Assembly (NCBI RefSeq): GCF_904849725.1
Contig: NC_058519.1
Coordinates: 537,610,316-537,674,315 of the forward strand
DNA: 64,000 bases
Source of the DNA: Hordeum vulgare subsp. vulgare
Lineage: Eukaryota; Streptophyta; Magnoliopsida; Poales; Poaceae
Reading direction: 5' to 3'
Part shown: positions 46,293-59,124 of the stretch, one piece after another
Numbering within the stretch: position 1 is the first letter of the stretch
Layout: the number at the start of each line of letters is the position of its first letter
Notes under the pieces: generated by a model
Told to the model about the DNA's origin: nothing
Databases searched by the model: none
What the model saw: the letters and a program-made list of their open reading frames with translations, nothing else
Translations under genes and position numbers: made by a program

Positions 46293-47659
46293 TGTGACGC
46301 CCTAGATTTGATCGTACACTAATCATACATGCAAATGTGTACGACCAAGCTCAAGGACTCATGGGAAGATATCACAACACAACTCTAGACACAAATAAAA
46401 AAAATACAAGCTTCATATTACAAGCCACTGGACTCGAGGGCTAGAATACAGAAGCTCGAGAAACACACCAGTTAGCGGAAGCAACAAATATGTGAGGACA
46501 GACATAAAACAAGGAGATGCCTTAGGGAAGGCTAGCACAAAAGATAGAACGATCGATGGAGGCGAGGCCTCCTGCCTGGGAACCTCCTAAACTACTCCTA
46601 GTCATTAGCGGCCTCCACGTAGCAGTCGGCACCGTCGGGGTAGCAAACATCATCGGTGGGATACACCAACTCCTCGGCTCCATCATCTAGTCACAACAAT
46701 CGTATCAATGGGAAAAGGGGGAGAAAAGCAACGGTGAGTACTCATCCAAAGTACTCGCAAGACTGACATCAGAACTATGCTAAGTATGCATCAGTATCAA
46801 AGGGAAGGGGGTTATATGTGGGCTGACTACAACAATGTTAGAATAGAGAAAGGGAACTAGTCCTATCGAAGACTAGCATCTTCAGCCCCTTGCTGCAATA
46901 GACGAGAGTAGAGCAAGTAACACAATTATGTAGTCATATTGTTGCAGCAATATTAGTTAAAGTCACGCCCGAAGATTCTTCCTCGACTCCCTGCGAGTAA
47001 GCAATTCCCGGAGCAACATTCCACTTAAGTAACATTTCAAGTTGTATAAGATCGGGGCACGACTCCAAGTCGTCCTATAACCGTGGACACGGCTAATCGA
47101 ATAGTTAATTTTTATCCTTGCAGGGGTGCACCATCTTACCCGTCACGCTCGATAAACTTTGACCGGACACACTTTCCAGGGCCATGCCTGGCCTCGCTAC
47201 ATCAACACGTCGCAACCCTACCTAGGCTCAACAGAGAGGCCACCCCGCCGGTCTAAATCCTAAGCGCACATGGTTCATGGGCCCATCACCCTTTGTGCTC
47301 CTGCACGTTGTGTGGGCGGCCGATTTCAGTCCTGGCACCTCTTATACAAAAACGATGCTTATCCGGACCACTCAGGCGCACGTCGCTCCATTGCTGACGT
47401 CTGAAGAGATTCGGCTGATACCACAACATCAAGTACCCATAACTTCTCGCACGTGAAGGTGAGTGCGAAAAGGTCTACAAGCAACCCAAATCAAATACCC
47501 AAATCCATTAGCATTTTAATTAATCTCGAGGACGTGTGGCAAGAACCAGAATGCCCAGCCATGCCTCATCACATTCACGCGGGAATCCACCCGCAACACA
47601 CCTTTCATGTTCCCAGTAGCACGGTCAAGTAACTGTGTGGATCTAACATCAAAGGGATC

Positions 47660-47863
47660 CGAGGTATCACCCTCGATTGATTCTGAACAATGTGACCGTC
47701 AAGGTGGCCACGGAGGAATCACCCTCGATGGAACACGCTTGATGGGTTATAAGAGAGAGTCGTTATCGAAGGTGGTGAAGGAGGAATCATCCTCCAAGAA
47801 CCACCATCGGTCAACTACACTAAAGAGCTAACATCAGGAGTACGTATCGAGGTGTCACCCTCG
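47660..47863 (-). repeat. Four-copy near-palindromic motif array in the element D LTR
   Basis: Copies at 47660-47675 (CGAGGTATCACCCTCG), 47712-47727 (GGAGGAATCACCCTCG), 47780-47795 (GGAGGAATCATCCTCC, with a compensating change keeping the arms paired) and 47848-47863 (CGAGGTGTCACCCTCG). Spacing 52, 68 and 68 bases, matching element B. Confidence 0.75.
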
Positions 47864-48894
47864 GTACTTGATAGTATCTCTGAAGTGTCATACAACTAAG
47901 GGGGGGCGAGTGCTGTGACAGGTCTTGGCTCGTCGATCACGTGATCGAGACTTGATGAAAAGCAGGGGCATCTAGACTAAGGGGGTAAATGGGGATCACT
48001 GCTCCACCTATACTAAACAGTTTAAAGTGCGGTAGAGTAAAGTAGCAGTTCATCTAAAACATGTTATGCATCAGATATAGGAGCTAACTACAAGAGTAGC
48101 AAAATCTAATGCAAGCATGAGGGAGAAAGAAATAGGCGATATAGGAATGATCAAGGGGGTTTGCTTGCCTAGTTGCTCTGCGGACAGATACAAATCCTTG
48201 ATGGTGAAGTAGTCGATCACCGGATTAACAACGGTCTCGGGGTCTACCAGAAAGGAAGTAACGAAGGGGAAACACAATAAATAACAGACCAAGCAAACAC
48301 ACTACAAACATGACAAGGTAATTCACCGCTTCTAGGGGTCACCTAACGCAGTACTAAACGTTACATTCAAACCGGGGAAAATATCTCACGATATTCCCCG
48401 GGCATTTGGCTATTACCGAGCACATGATCCTAACGCAAAATGTCCATGTTCATCATGCTAGAGGCATGTGACACAAGAATGGACAACGTATTCGGATTCG
48501 CTGGATTTTCGTGAGCAACTTTCATATATAAATTATTTTTACAGTTTATTTTCTATTAATATTCGAAGTTTTAAAGATTTTCCGAAATTTCCTTTTATTT
48601 TAAATTCGAATTATTCAGAACAGTAAAATGCTAGGGGTACCCAGAATTGTACCCAGTCAGAACACACAATGGTGACTGGTGGGTCCTGTTGACCTAGGTC
48701 AACACCGAGTGAGCAGAGGCTGACTAGTGGGCCTGTGCTGATTCAAGACCTGACTATGCTGGCCATATCCACTAAAACAGTGATTGGGCCCCACTTGTGA
48801 GTCTCTGAGGGTTAATAAGAGGTTAGTTTAATCAGTTTGTTTTCAAATAGCAGGTGGGGCCCGATGTGAGTGGCTGGTTTTAGTTTAACAAACT

Positions 48895-48899
48895 AATTT
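48895..48899 (+). repeat. Target-site duplication of element C2, left copy (AATTT)
   Basis: AATTT before TGTTGG at 48900; recurs at 57851-57855. Confidence 0.95.
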
Positions 48900-50722
48900 T
48901 GTTGGAATTGTGCCCTAGAGGCAATAATAAATGTATAGTTATTATTATAATTCCTGTATCAAGATAATAGTTTATTATCCATGCTATAATTGTATTGAAT
49001 GAAGACTCATTTACATGTGTGGATACATAGACAAAACACCGTCCCTAGCATGCCTCTAGTTGGCTAGCCAGTTGATCGATGATAGTCAGTGTCTTCTGAT
49101 TATGAACAAGGTGTTGTTGCTTGATAACTGGATCACGTCATTGGGAGAATCACGTGATGGACTAAGACCCAAACTAATAGACGTAGCATGTTGATCGTGT
49201 CATTTTGTTGCTACTGTTTTCTGCGTGTCAAGTATTTATTCCTATGACCATGAGATCATATAACTCACTGACACCGGAGGAATGCTTTGTGTGTATCAAA
49301 CGTCGCAACGTAACTGGGTGACTATAAAGATGCTCTACAGGTATCTCCGAAGGTGTTAGTTGAGTTAGTATGGATCAAGACTGGGATTTGTCACTCCGTA
49401 TGACGGAGAGGTATCTCGGGGCCCACTCGGTAATACAACATCACACACAAGCCTTGCAAGCAATGTAACTTAGTGTAAGTTGCGGGATCTTGTATTACGG
49501 AACGAGTAAAGAGACTTGCCGGTAAACGAGATTGAAATAGGTATGCGGATACTGACGATCGAATCTCGGGCAAGTAACATACCGAAGGACAAAGGGAATG
49601 ACATACGGGATTATACGAATCCTTGGCACTGAGGTTCAAACGATAAGATCTTCGTAGAATATGTAGGATCCAATATGGGCATCCAGGTCCCGCTATTGGA
49701 TATTGACCGAGGAGTCTCTCGGGTCATGTCTACATAGTTCTCGAACCCGCAGGGTCTGCACACTTAAGGTTCGACGTTGTTTTATGCGTATTTGAGTTAT
49801 ATGGTTGGTTACCGAATGTTGTTCGGAGTCCCGGATGAGATCACGGACGTCACGAGGGTTTCCGGAATGGTCCGGAAACGAAAATTGATATATAGGATGA
49901 CCTCATTTGATTACCGGAAGGTTTTCGGAGTTACCGGGAATGTGTCGGGAATGACGAATGGGTTCCGGAAGTTCACCAGAGGGGGGCAACCCACTCCGGG
50001 GAAGCCCATAGGTATTTGTGGGGGTCACACTAGCCCTTAGTGGGCTGGTGGGACAGCCCACCAAATCCTATGCGCCAAGGAAGAAAAATCAAAGGAAGAA
50101 AAAAAAAGAGGAAGAAGTGGGAAGGGGGAAGGACTCCCTCCCACCAAACCAAGTAGGACTCGGTTTGGGGGGGGAGAGTCCTCCCCCCTGGCTCGGCCGA
50201 CCCCTTGGGGTTCCCTTGGACCCCAAGGCAAGGTCCCCCTCCCTCCTCCTATATATATGGGGCTTTTAGGGCAGATTTGGGACGACTTTCTCACGGCTGC
50301 CCGACCACATACCTCCATAGTTTTTCCTCTAGATCGTGTTTTTGCGGAGCTCGGGCGGAGCCCTGCTGAGACAAGATCATCACCAACCTCCGGAGCACCG
50401 TCACGCTGCCGGAGAACTCTTCTACCTCTCCGTCTCTCTTGCTGGATCAAGAAGGCCGAGATCATCGTCGAGCTGTACGTGTGCTGAACGCGGAGGTGCC
50501 GTCCGTTCGGTACTAGATCGTGGGACTGATCGCGGGATTGTTCGCGGGGCGGATCGAGGGACGTGAGGACGTTCCACTACATCAACCGCGTTCTCTAACG
50601 CTTCTGCTGTACGATCTACAAGGGTACGTAGATCACTCATCCCCTCTCGTAGATGGACATCACCATGATAGGTCTTCGTGCGCGTAGGAAATTTTTTGTT
50701 TCCCATGCGACGTTCCCCAACA
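48900..50722 (+). repeat. Element C2 5' LTR (1823 bp)
   Basis: TGTTGGAATTGTGCCC to CCCCAACA. TATA box at 50250-50258. Confidence 0.96.
50250..50258 (+). promoter_or_regulatory. TATA box in the element C2 5' LTR
   Basis: TATATATAT after a CT-rich run, at the same place as in C1. Confidence 0.7.
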
Positions 50723-51993
50723 GTGGCATCATGAGCTAGGTACATGCGTAGATGTCTTCTCGAGTAGAACACAAAAGGTTTTGTGGGCGGTGATGTGCAT
50801 TTTGCTGCCCTCCTTAGTCTTTTCTTGATTCCGCGGTATTGTTGGATTGAAGCGGCTTGGACCGACATTACTCGTACGCTTACGAGAGACTGGTTTCATC
50901 GTTACGAGTAACCCCCTTTGCTCAAAGATGACTGGCAAGTGACGGTTTCTCCAACTTTAGTTGAATCGGATTTGACCGAGGAGGTCCTTGGATGAGGTTA
51001 AATAGCAACTCATATATCTCCATTGTGGTGTTTGCGTAAGTAAGATGCGATCCTACTAGATACCCTTGGTCACCACGTAAAACATGCAACAACAAAATTA
51101 GAGGACGTCTAACTTGTTTTTGCAGGGTATGATTGTGATGTGATATGGCCAAACGATGTGATGTGATATATTGGATGTATGAGATGATCATGTTGTAATG
51201 GAAATATCGACTTGCATGTCGATGGTACGACAACCGGCAGGAGCCATAGGGTTGTCTTTATACTAACATATGTGCTTGCAGATGCGTTTACTATTTTGCT
51301 AGGATGTAGCTTTAGTAGTGATAGCATAAGTAGCACGACAACCCCGATGGCGACACGTTGATGGAGATCATGATGATGGAGATCATGGTGTGGCGCCGGT
51401 GACAAGAAGATCGTGCCGGTGCTTTGGTGATGGAGATCAAGAAGCACGTGATGATGGCCATATCATGTCACTTATGAATTGCATGTGATGTTAATCCTTT
51501 TATGCACCTTGTTTTGCTTAGAACGACGGTAGCATTATGAGGTGATCTCTCACTAAAATTTCAAGACGAAATTGTGTTCTCCCCGACTGTGCACCGTTGC
51601 TACAGTTCGTCGTTTCGAGACACCACGTGATGATCGGGTGTGATAGACTCAACGTTCACATACAACGGGTGCAAAACAGTTGCGCACGCGGAACACTCGG
51701 GTTAAGCTTGACGAGCCTAGCATGTGCAGACATGGCCTCGGAACACATGAGACCGAAAGGTCGATCATGAATCATATAGTTGATATGATTAGCATAGGGA
51801 TGCTTACCACTGAAACTACTCTCGACTCACGTGATGATCGGACTTGGGATAGTGTAAGTGGATCATGAACCACTCAAATGACTAGAGAGATGTACTTTTT
51901 GAGTGGGAGTTTAGCATATAATTTGATTAAGTTGAACTCTAATTATCTTGAACATAGTCTAAGTCCACTTTGAATATATTTGTGTTGTAGATC
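50723..51993 (+). other. Element C2 leader with primer-binding site
   Basis: Untranslated leader of about 1.27 kb. PBS TGGCATCATGAGC at 50724-50736. Colinear with the C1 leader; a 15-base tandem duplication (GATGGAGATCATGAT-type) near 51360-51385 is extra relative to C1. Confidence 0.83.
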
Positions 51994-54900
51994 ATGGCTC
52001 ACGCAAGTGTCATCCTGAATTTTAATACGTTCCTAGAGAAAGCTAAGTTGAAAGATGATGGAAGCAACTTTGTAGACTGGGCTCGTAATCTTAAGCTAAT
52101 CTTACAAGCTGGAAAGAAGGATTATGTCCTTAATGCTGCGCTAGGAGAAGAACCACCTCTACGGCTGATCAGGATGTTAAGAACGCTTGGTTAGCACGTA
52201 AGGAGGACTACTCAATAGTTCAATGTGCAGTCTTGTATGGCTTAGAGCCGGGACTTCAACGTCGCTTTGAGCGTCATGGAGCATTTGAGATGTTCCAGGA
52301 GTTGAAGTTTATCTTTCAGAAGAACGCCCGGATCGAGAGGTATGAGACCTCCGATAAATTCTATGCCTGCAAGATGGAGGAAAACTCATCTGTCAGTGAA
52401 CATGTGCTCAAAATGTCTGGGTACTCAAACCGTCTAGCTGAACTGGGGATTGAACTCCCGCAAGAAGCTATCACTGACAGAATCCTCCAATCACTGCCGC
52501 CAAGCTATAAAGGCTTTGTGTTGAACTACAACATGCAAGGGATGAACAAGTCTCCCGGCGAGTTGTTTGCGATGCTGAAAGTCGCAGAGTCTGAACTCCG
52601 TAAAGAGCATCAAGTGTTGATGGTCAGCAAGACCACTAGTTTCAAGAGAAACGGCAAAGGCAAGAAGGGCAATTCAAAGAAGAGCGGCAAGCCTGTTGCC
52701 AATCCGCTGAAGAAACCCAAAGCTGGACCTAAGCCTGAAACAGAGTGCTTCTATTGCAAGGGTATGGGTCACTGGAAGCGCAATTGCCCCAAGTATCTGG
52801 CAGATAAGAAGGCGGGCAAAGAAAAATCAGGTATATTTGATATACATGTTATTGATGTGTACTTAACCAGCTCTCGTAGTAGTGCCTGGGTATTCGATAC
52901 CGGTTCTGTTGCTCACATTTGCAACTCGAAGCAGGAACTGCGGAATAGACGAAGGCTGGCGAAAGACGAAGTGACGATGCGCGTAGGAAACGGTTCCAAG
53001 GTTGATGCAATCGCCGTCGGCACCGTGTCACTTCAACTACCATCGGGATTAGTGATGAACTTAAATCATTGTTATTTAGTGCCTGCGTTGAGCATGAACA
53101 TTATATCTGGATCTTGTTTATTGCGAGACGGTTACTCTTTTAAGTCTGAGAATAATGGTTGTTCTATTTCTATGAGTAACATCTTTTATGGTCATGCACC
53201 AAATGTGAGAGGATTGTTCATATTGAATCTCGATAGCGATACGCATATACATAACATTGAGATCAAAAGAGTTAGAGTAAACAATGATAGCGCCATATTT
53301 TTGTGGCACTGCCGCTTAGGTCATATTGGTGTAAAGCGCATGAAGAAACTCCATGCCGATGGACTTTTGGAGTCACTTGACTTTGATTCACTTGACACGT
53401 GCGAACCATGCCTCATGGGCAAGATGACTAAAACTCCGTTCTCCGGAACAGTGGAGCGTGCAAGTGACTTGTTGGAAATCATACATACCGATGTGTGTGG
53501 TCCAATGAGCGTGGAGGCACGCGGCGGATATCGTTATTTTCTCACCTTCACTGACGATTTGAGTAGATATGGTTATGTCTACTTAATGAAGCACAAGTCT
53601 GAAACATTTGAAAAGTTCAAGCAATTTCAGAGTGAAGTAGAAAATCATCGTAACAAGAAGATCAAGTTCCTACGGTCTGATCGTGGGGGTTAATATCTGA
53701 GTTTCGAGTTTGGTACTCACTTAAGACAATGTGGAATTGTTTCGCAGTTAACACCGCCTGGAACACCACAGCGTAATGGTGTGTCCGAACGTCGTAATCG
53801 TACTTTATTAGAAATGGTGCGATCTATGATGTCTCTTACTGATTTGCCGTTATCGTTTTGGGGTTATGCATTAGAAACAGCTGCATTCACTTTAAATAGG
53901 GCACCATCGAAATCCGTTGAGACGACACCATACGAACTGTGGTATGGCAAAAGGCCAAAGTTGTCGTTTCTTAAAGTTTGGGGATGTGATGCTTATGTCA
54001 AAAAGCTTCAGCCTGAAAAGCTGGAACCCAAAGCGGAAAAATGCGTCTTCATAGGTTACCCAAAAGAGACAGTTGGGTACACCTTCTATCTCAAATCCGA
54101 GGGCAAAGTGTTTGTTGCTAAGAACGGAACTTTTCTCGAGAAGGAGTTTCTCTCGAGAGAATTGAGTGGGAGGAAGATAGAACTTGACGAGGTTGTCGAA
54201 CCTCTCATCCCTCTGGATGGTGGCGCAGGGCAGGGGGAAACCCCTGTGATTGCGACGCCGGTTGAGGAGGAAGTTAATGATGATGATCATGAAACTCCAG
54301 TTCAAGTTTCTGTTGAACCACGCAGGTCGACGAGATCACGCGCTGCTCCAGAGTGGTACGGTAATCCCGTCTTATCAATCATGTTGTTAGACAACAATGA
54401 ACCTGCAAATTATGAAGAAGCAATGGTGGGCCCAGATTCCAACAAATGGCTAGAAGCCATGAAATCCGAGATAGGATCCATGTATGAGAACAAAGTGTGG
54501 ACTTTGGAGATACTGCCTGAGGGCCGCAAGGCTATTCAGAACAAATGGATCTTTAAGAAGAAGACGGACGCTGACGGTAATGTGACCGTTTATAAAGCTC
54601 GACTTGTGGCAAAGGGTTTTTCACAAGTTCCAGGAGTTGACTACGATGAGACTTTCTCACCCGTAGCGATGCTTAAGTCCGTCAGAATCATGTTAGCAAT
54701 AGCTGCATTTTTCGATTATGAAATCTGGCAGATGGATGTCAAAATGGCGTTCCTTAACGGTTTCCTTAAGGAAGAGTTGTATATGATGCAACCCGAAGGT
54801 TTTGTCGATCCTAAAAATGCTGACAAAGTGTGCAAGCTCCAGCGATCCATTTATGGACTGGTGCAAGCATCTCGGAGTTGGAATAAACGCTTTGATGAGG

Positions 54901-55973
54901 TGATCAAAGCATTTGGGTTTATACAAGTGGTTGGAGAATCTTGTATTTACAAGAAAGTGAGTGGGAGCTCTGTGGCGTTTCTAATATTATATGTGGATGA
55001 CATATTACTGATTGGAAACAATATAGAGCTTTTGGAGAGCATAAAAGGTTACTTGAATAAAAGTTTCTCTATGAAGGACCTAGGAGAAGCTGCTTACATA
55101 CTAGGCATTAAGATCTATAGGGATAGATCAAAACGCCTGATAGGACTTTCACAAAGCACATACCTTGATAAAGTTTTGAAAAGGTTCAAAATGGAACAAT
55201 CCAAGAAAGGGTTCTTGCCAGTGTTACAAGGTACGAGATTGAGTAAGACTCAGTGCCCAGCAACTGATGAAGATAGAGAGCATATGCGCTCCGTCCCCTA
55301 TGCTTCAGCCATAGGCTCTATCATGTATGCAATGTTGTGCACTAGACCGGATGTTAACCTGGCCATAAGTATGGCAGGTAGGTTCCAGAGTAATCCAGGA
55401 GTGGATCACTGGACGGCGGTCAAGAATATCCTGAAGTATCTGAAAAGGACTAAGGAGATGTTTCTCGTGTATGGAGGTGACGAAGAGCTCGCCGTAAAAG
55501 GTTACGTCGATGCAAGCTTTGACACAGATCCGGACAACTCTAAGTCGCAAACCGGATATGTATTTATTCTTAATGGGGGTGCAGTAAGCTGGTGCAGTTC
55601 CAAGCAAAGCGTCGTAGCAGATTCTACATGTGAAGCAGAGTACATGGCTGCCTCGGAGGCGGCTAAGGAGGGTGTCTGGATGAAGCAGTTCATGACGGAT
55701 CTTGGAGTGGTGCCAAGTGCACTGGATCCAATAACCTTGTTCTGTGACAACACTGGTGCCATTGCTTTAGCAAAGGAACCAAGGTTTCACAAGAAGACCA
55801 GACACATCAAACGACGCTTCAACCTCATCCGCGACTACGTCGAGGAGGAGGACGTAAATATATGCAAAGTGCACACGGATCTGAATGTAGCAGACCCGCT
55901 GACTAAACCTCTTCCACGGCCAAAACATGATCGACACCAGAACTGTATGGGTGTTAGATTTATTACAATGTAA
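51994..55973 (+). pseudogene. gag-pol: Element C2 gag-pol polyprotein, one frameshift and one nonsense mutation
   Basis: Start MAHASVILNF at 51994. It is 3980 bases long, exactly one fewer than the C1 frame. The missing base lies near 52157 (about codon 55 of gag), after which the normal frame continues from before 52233. The zinc knuckle CFYCKGMGHWKRNC, protease VFDTGS, integrase zinc motif and FTDDLSRYG are present. TAA at 53691-53693 replaces the Glu after SDRGG in the integrase core, next to a catalytic region. RT (QMDVKMAFLNG, YVDD) and RNase H (STCEAEYMA) are intact to the end at 55973. Confidence 0.95.
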
Positions 55974-56014
55974 TTCACATGGTGATGTGAGGGCTAGATT
56001 ATTGACTCTAGTGC

Positions 56015-56024
56015 AAGTGGGAGA
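56015..56024 (+). promoter_or_regulatory. Polypurine tract of element C2
   Basis: AAGTGGGAGA just before the 3' LTR. Confidence 0.85.
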
Positions 56025-56025
56025 C

Positions 56026-57850
56026 TGTTGGAATTGTGCCCTAGAGGCAATAATAAATGTATAGTTATTATTATAATTCCTGTATCAAGATAATAGTTTA
56101 TTATCCATGCTATAATTGTATTGAATGAAGACTCATTTACATGTGTGGATACATAGACAAAACACCGTCCCTAGCATGCCTCTAGTTGGCTAGCCAGTTG
56201 ATCGATGATAGTCAGTGTCTTCTGATTATGAACAAGGTGTTGTTGCTTGATAACTGGATCACGTCATTGGGAGAATCACGTGATGGACTAAGACCCAAAC
56301 TAATAGACGTAGCATGTTGATCGTGTCATTTTGTTGCTACTGTTTTCTGCGTGTCAAGTATTTATTCCTATGACCATGAGATCATATAACTCACTGACAC
56401 CGGAGGAATGCTTTGTGTGTATCAAACGTCGCAACGTAACTGGGTGACTATAAAGATGCTCTACAGGTATCTCCGAAGGTGTTAGTTGAGTTAGTATGGA
56501 TCAAGACTGGGATTTGTCACTCCGTATGACGGAGAGGTATCTCGGGGCCCACTCGGTAATACAACATCACACACAAGCCTTGCAAGCAATGTAACTTAGT
56601 GTAAGTTGCGGGATCTTGTATTACGGAACGAGTAAAGAGACTTGCCGGTAAACGAGATTGAAATAGGTATGCGGATACTGACGATCGAATCTCGGGCAAG
56701 TAACATACCGAAGGACAAAGGGAATGACATACGGGATTATACGAATCCTTGGCACTGAGGTTCAAACGATAAGATCTTCGTAGAATATGTAGGATCCAAT
56801 ATGGGCATCCAGGTCCCGCTATTGGATATTGACCGAGGAGTCTCTCGGGTCATGTCTACATAGTTCTCGAACCCGCAGGGTCTGCACACTTAAGGTTCGA
56901 CGTTGTTTTATGCGTATTTGAGTTATATGGTTGGTTACCGAATGTTGTTCGGAGTCCCGGATGAGATCACGGACGTCACAAGGGTTTCCGGAATGGTCCG
57001 GAAACGAAAATTGATATATAGGATGACCTCATTTGATTACCGGAAGGTTTTCGGAGTTACCGGGAATGTGCCGGGAATGACGAATGGGTTCCGGAAGTTC
57101 ACCGGAGGGGGGGCAACCCACTCCGGGGAAGCCCATAGGTATTTGTGGGGGTCACACCAGCCCTTAGTGGGCTGGTGGGACAGCCCACCAAATCCTATGC
57201 GCCAAGGAAGAAAAATCAAAGGAAGAAAAAAAAGAGGAAGAAGTGGGAAGGGGGAAGGACTCCCTCCCACCAAACCAAGTAGGACTCGGTTTGGGGGGGG
57301 GAGAGTCCTCCCCCCCTGGCTCGGCCGACCCCTTGGGGTTCCCTTGGACCCCAAGGCAAGGTCCCCCTCCCTCCTCCTATATATATGGGGCTTTTAGGGC
57401 AGATTTGGGACGACTTTCTCACGGCTGCCCGACCACATACCTCCATAGTTTTTCCTCTAGATCGTGTTTTTGCGGAGCTCGGGCGGAGCCCTGCTGAGAC
57501 AAGATCATCACCAACCTCCGGAGCGCCGTCACGCTGCCGGAGAACTCTTCTACCTCTCCGTCTCTCTTGCTGGATCAAGAAGGCCGAGATCATCGTCGAG
57601 CTGTACGTGTGCTGAACGCGGAGGTGCCGTCCGTTCGGTACTAGATCGTGGGACTGATCGCGGGATTGTTCGCGGGGCGGATCGAGGGACGTGAGGACGT
57701 TCCACTACATCAACCGCGTTCTCTAACGCTTCTGCTGTACGATCTACAAGGGTACGTAGATCACTCATCCCCTCTCGTAGATGGACATCACCATGATAGG
57801 TCTTCGTGCGCGTAGGAAAATTTTTGTTTCCCATGCGACGTTCCCCAACA
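56026..57850 (+). repeat. Element C2 3' LTR (1825 bp)
   Basis: Near-identical to 48900-50722. TATA at 57379-57386. Confidence 0.96.
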
Positions 57851-57855
57851 AATTT
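57851..57855 (+). repeat. Target-site duplication of element C2, right copy (AATTT)
   Basis: Matches 48895-48899; element D LTR resumes at 57856. Confidence 0.95.
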
Positions 57856-59124
57856 GGGTTAGACTAATTAAACCACTAGGCGAGCCCACATGTGAGTGGC
57901 TCATCTAGCGGTACGGCAGCGCACGCCGGGAGCACGCCGGCGACGAGCCTGACACGACGGAGGTGCTCGTGTGGCTGCCTCAGGTAACCAAACGGCACGA
58001 CGAGCGGCGGGATCAAATCAGCGCAGAGCGCCGCATCCACTGATGCACGAGGGGGTCGGGGGCTGACCAAAACGACAGCGGCGAGCTAACCTGACAGTGG
58101 CTGGAGCAAGCAAGCTCGGCCAAGCCGGCTGCTGCCACTAAACGTGCAAGGGAGAGGTGGGTTTAGAAGCGGCGCTCACAACAGTGACGGGAAGCTGGTC
58201 GAGGAGGGCACAGGAGCTCGGGGCGGCGCACATCGTTGCGGTAATCGCCGAAAATGAAGAGGAAGGAGAGGGCACGTGTGACGACAAGGGAGCGCCACGG
58301 CTAAGATCCAATGCACGAGAGGGACGAGGCCGATGTCACGGAGCTCCAAGACACGGAGGCAAAGTGCACGAGGCACAGTGGTTGCGATCTCAGCTTGGCG
58401 CAACCATGGCTGCGCTCGGACGAGAAAGAAACAGGGGGAGGCAAGGGAGGGGACAACTGAGGCCCTAGGGTTTACGGGGGTGAGAGAGAGAGAGAGGTTA
58501 TGGCTCGTTCTAATCCACCCAAGGTGCTCGAAGGTCGCGCGCGAGCGCCGACTGCCATGGCGCGCACGACCTTCTCGTGTCGCTGGCACAAGGAAGGAAA
58601 AAGGCTGATGCTAGTCGTCTGGGCCAGCCTTTAGCACCTCGGCCTCACTGCCCAGCAGCCTTTTCCTTTTTATTTCATTTTTAGTTTCTCTTTTCTGTTT
58701 TATTTAATTTTAGTAATAATTCTCTTTAGCAAAAAAGTGTGACATGGTCCACTAAATACCTTGCAATGTTGTGCATGGCCACACAATTTGAGTATTATTT
58801 TAAACATTTTTGAACTCTCAATTGAATTTAAAGTGCTTTTAAATTCTAATATGGTTTTGTTATTGAAGGTGGGGTCCACGGAAATGGTTTGGTGATGTTG
58901 TTTTCCATAACATCAATTGTTTTGGGATTTTTAGTAAGTGTGCAACAATTTTCCCACAATGTTTGAGGATTTATTTTATCACGTTAAATTTAAATCCATT
59001 TTATTGGTGTGATTTCAATTCCAATGTGATCAAGCACTCTTTTGCAAAATGTTTTAGCTTAAATCAAGGTGATCACTGTAGCTTGATTATGGGGGTCACT
59101 GTAGCATAATCCGAGGATGTCACA
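57856..59124 (-). repeat. Element D 3' LTR, second part
   Basis: Continues the LTR to GATGTCACA at 59124. A GC-rich block (about 57890-58600) parallels 8160-8940 in B and carries TAGGGTTT (58466-58473) followed by a GAGAGA run (about 58481-58496). ORFs here are compositional shadows. Confidence 0.85.

Larger units (their letters stand above)
46293..48899 (-). repeat. Element D 3' LTR, first part
   Basis: Similar to element B LTRs along its first 2 kb and retains both segments that B copies lost individually. It contains the four-copy motif array (47660-47863). It diverges more from about 48400. Split by C2 after AATTT at 48895-48899. Confidence 0.88.
48900..57850 (+). mobile_element. Element C2: BARE-1/WIS-2/Angela copia retrotransposon, complete and young
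   Basis: 8951 bp with the same layout as C1. The two LTRs differ by about six substitutions and a few homopolymer length changes by hand count (about 0.3%), so the insertion is recent. Perfect target duplications. The coding region has one single-base deletion and one nonsense mutation. Confidence 0.96.

Noticed and set aside
58157..58608. ORFs in the GC-rich part of the D LTR
   Set aside because: Compositional; equivalent place to the B LTR GC-rich block, with no shared protein.
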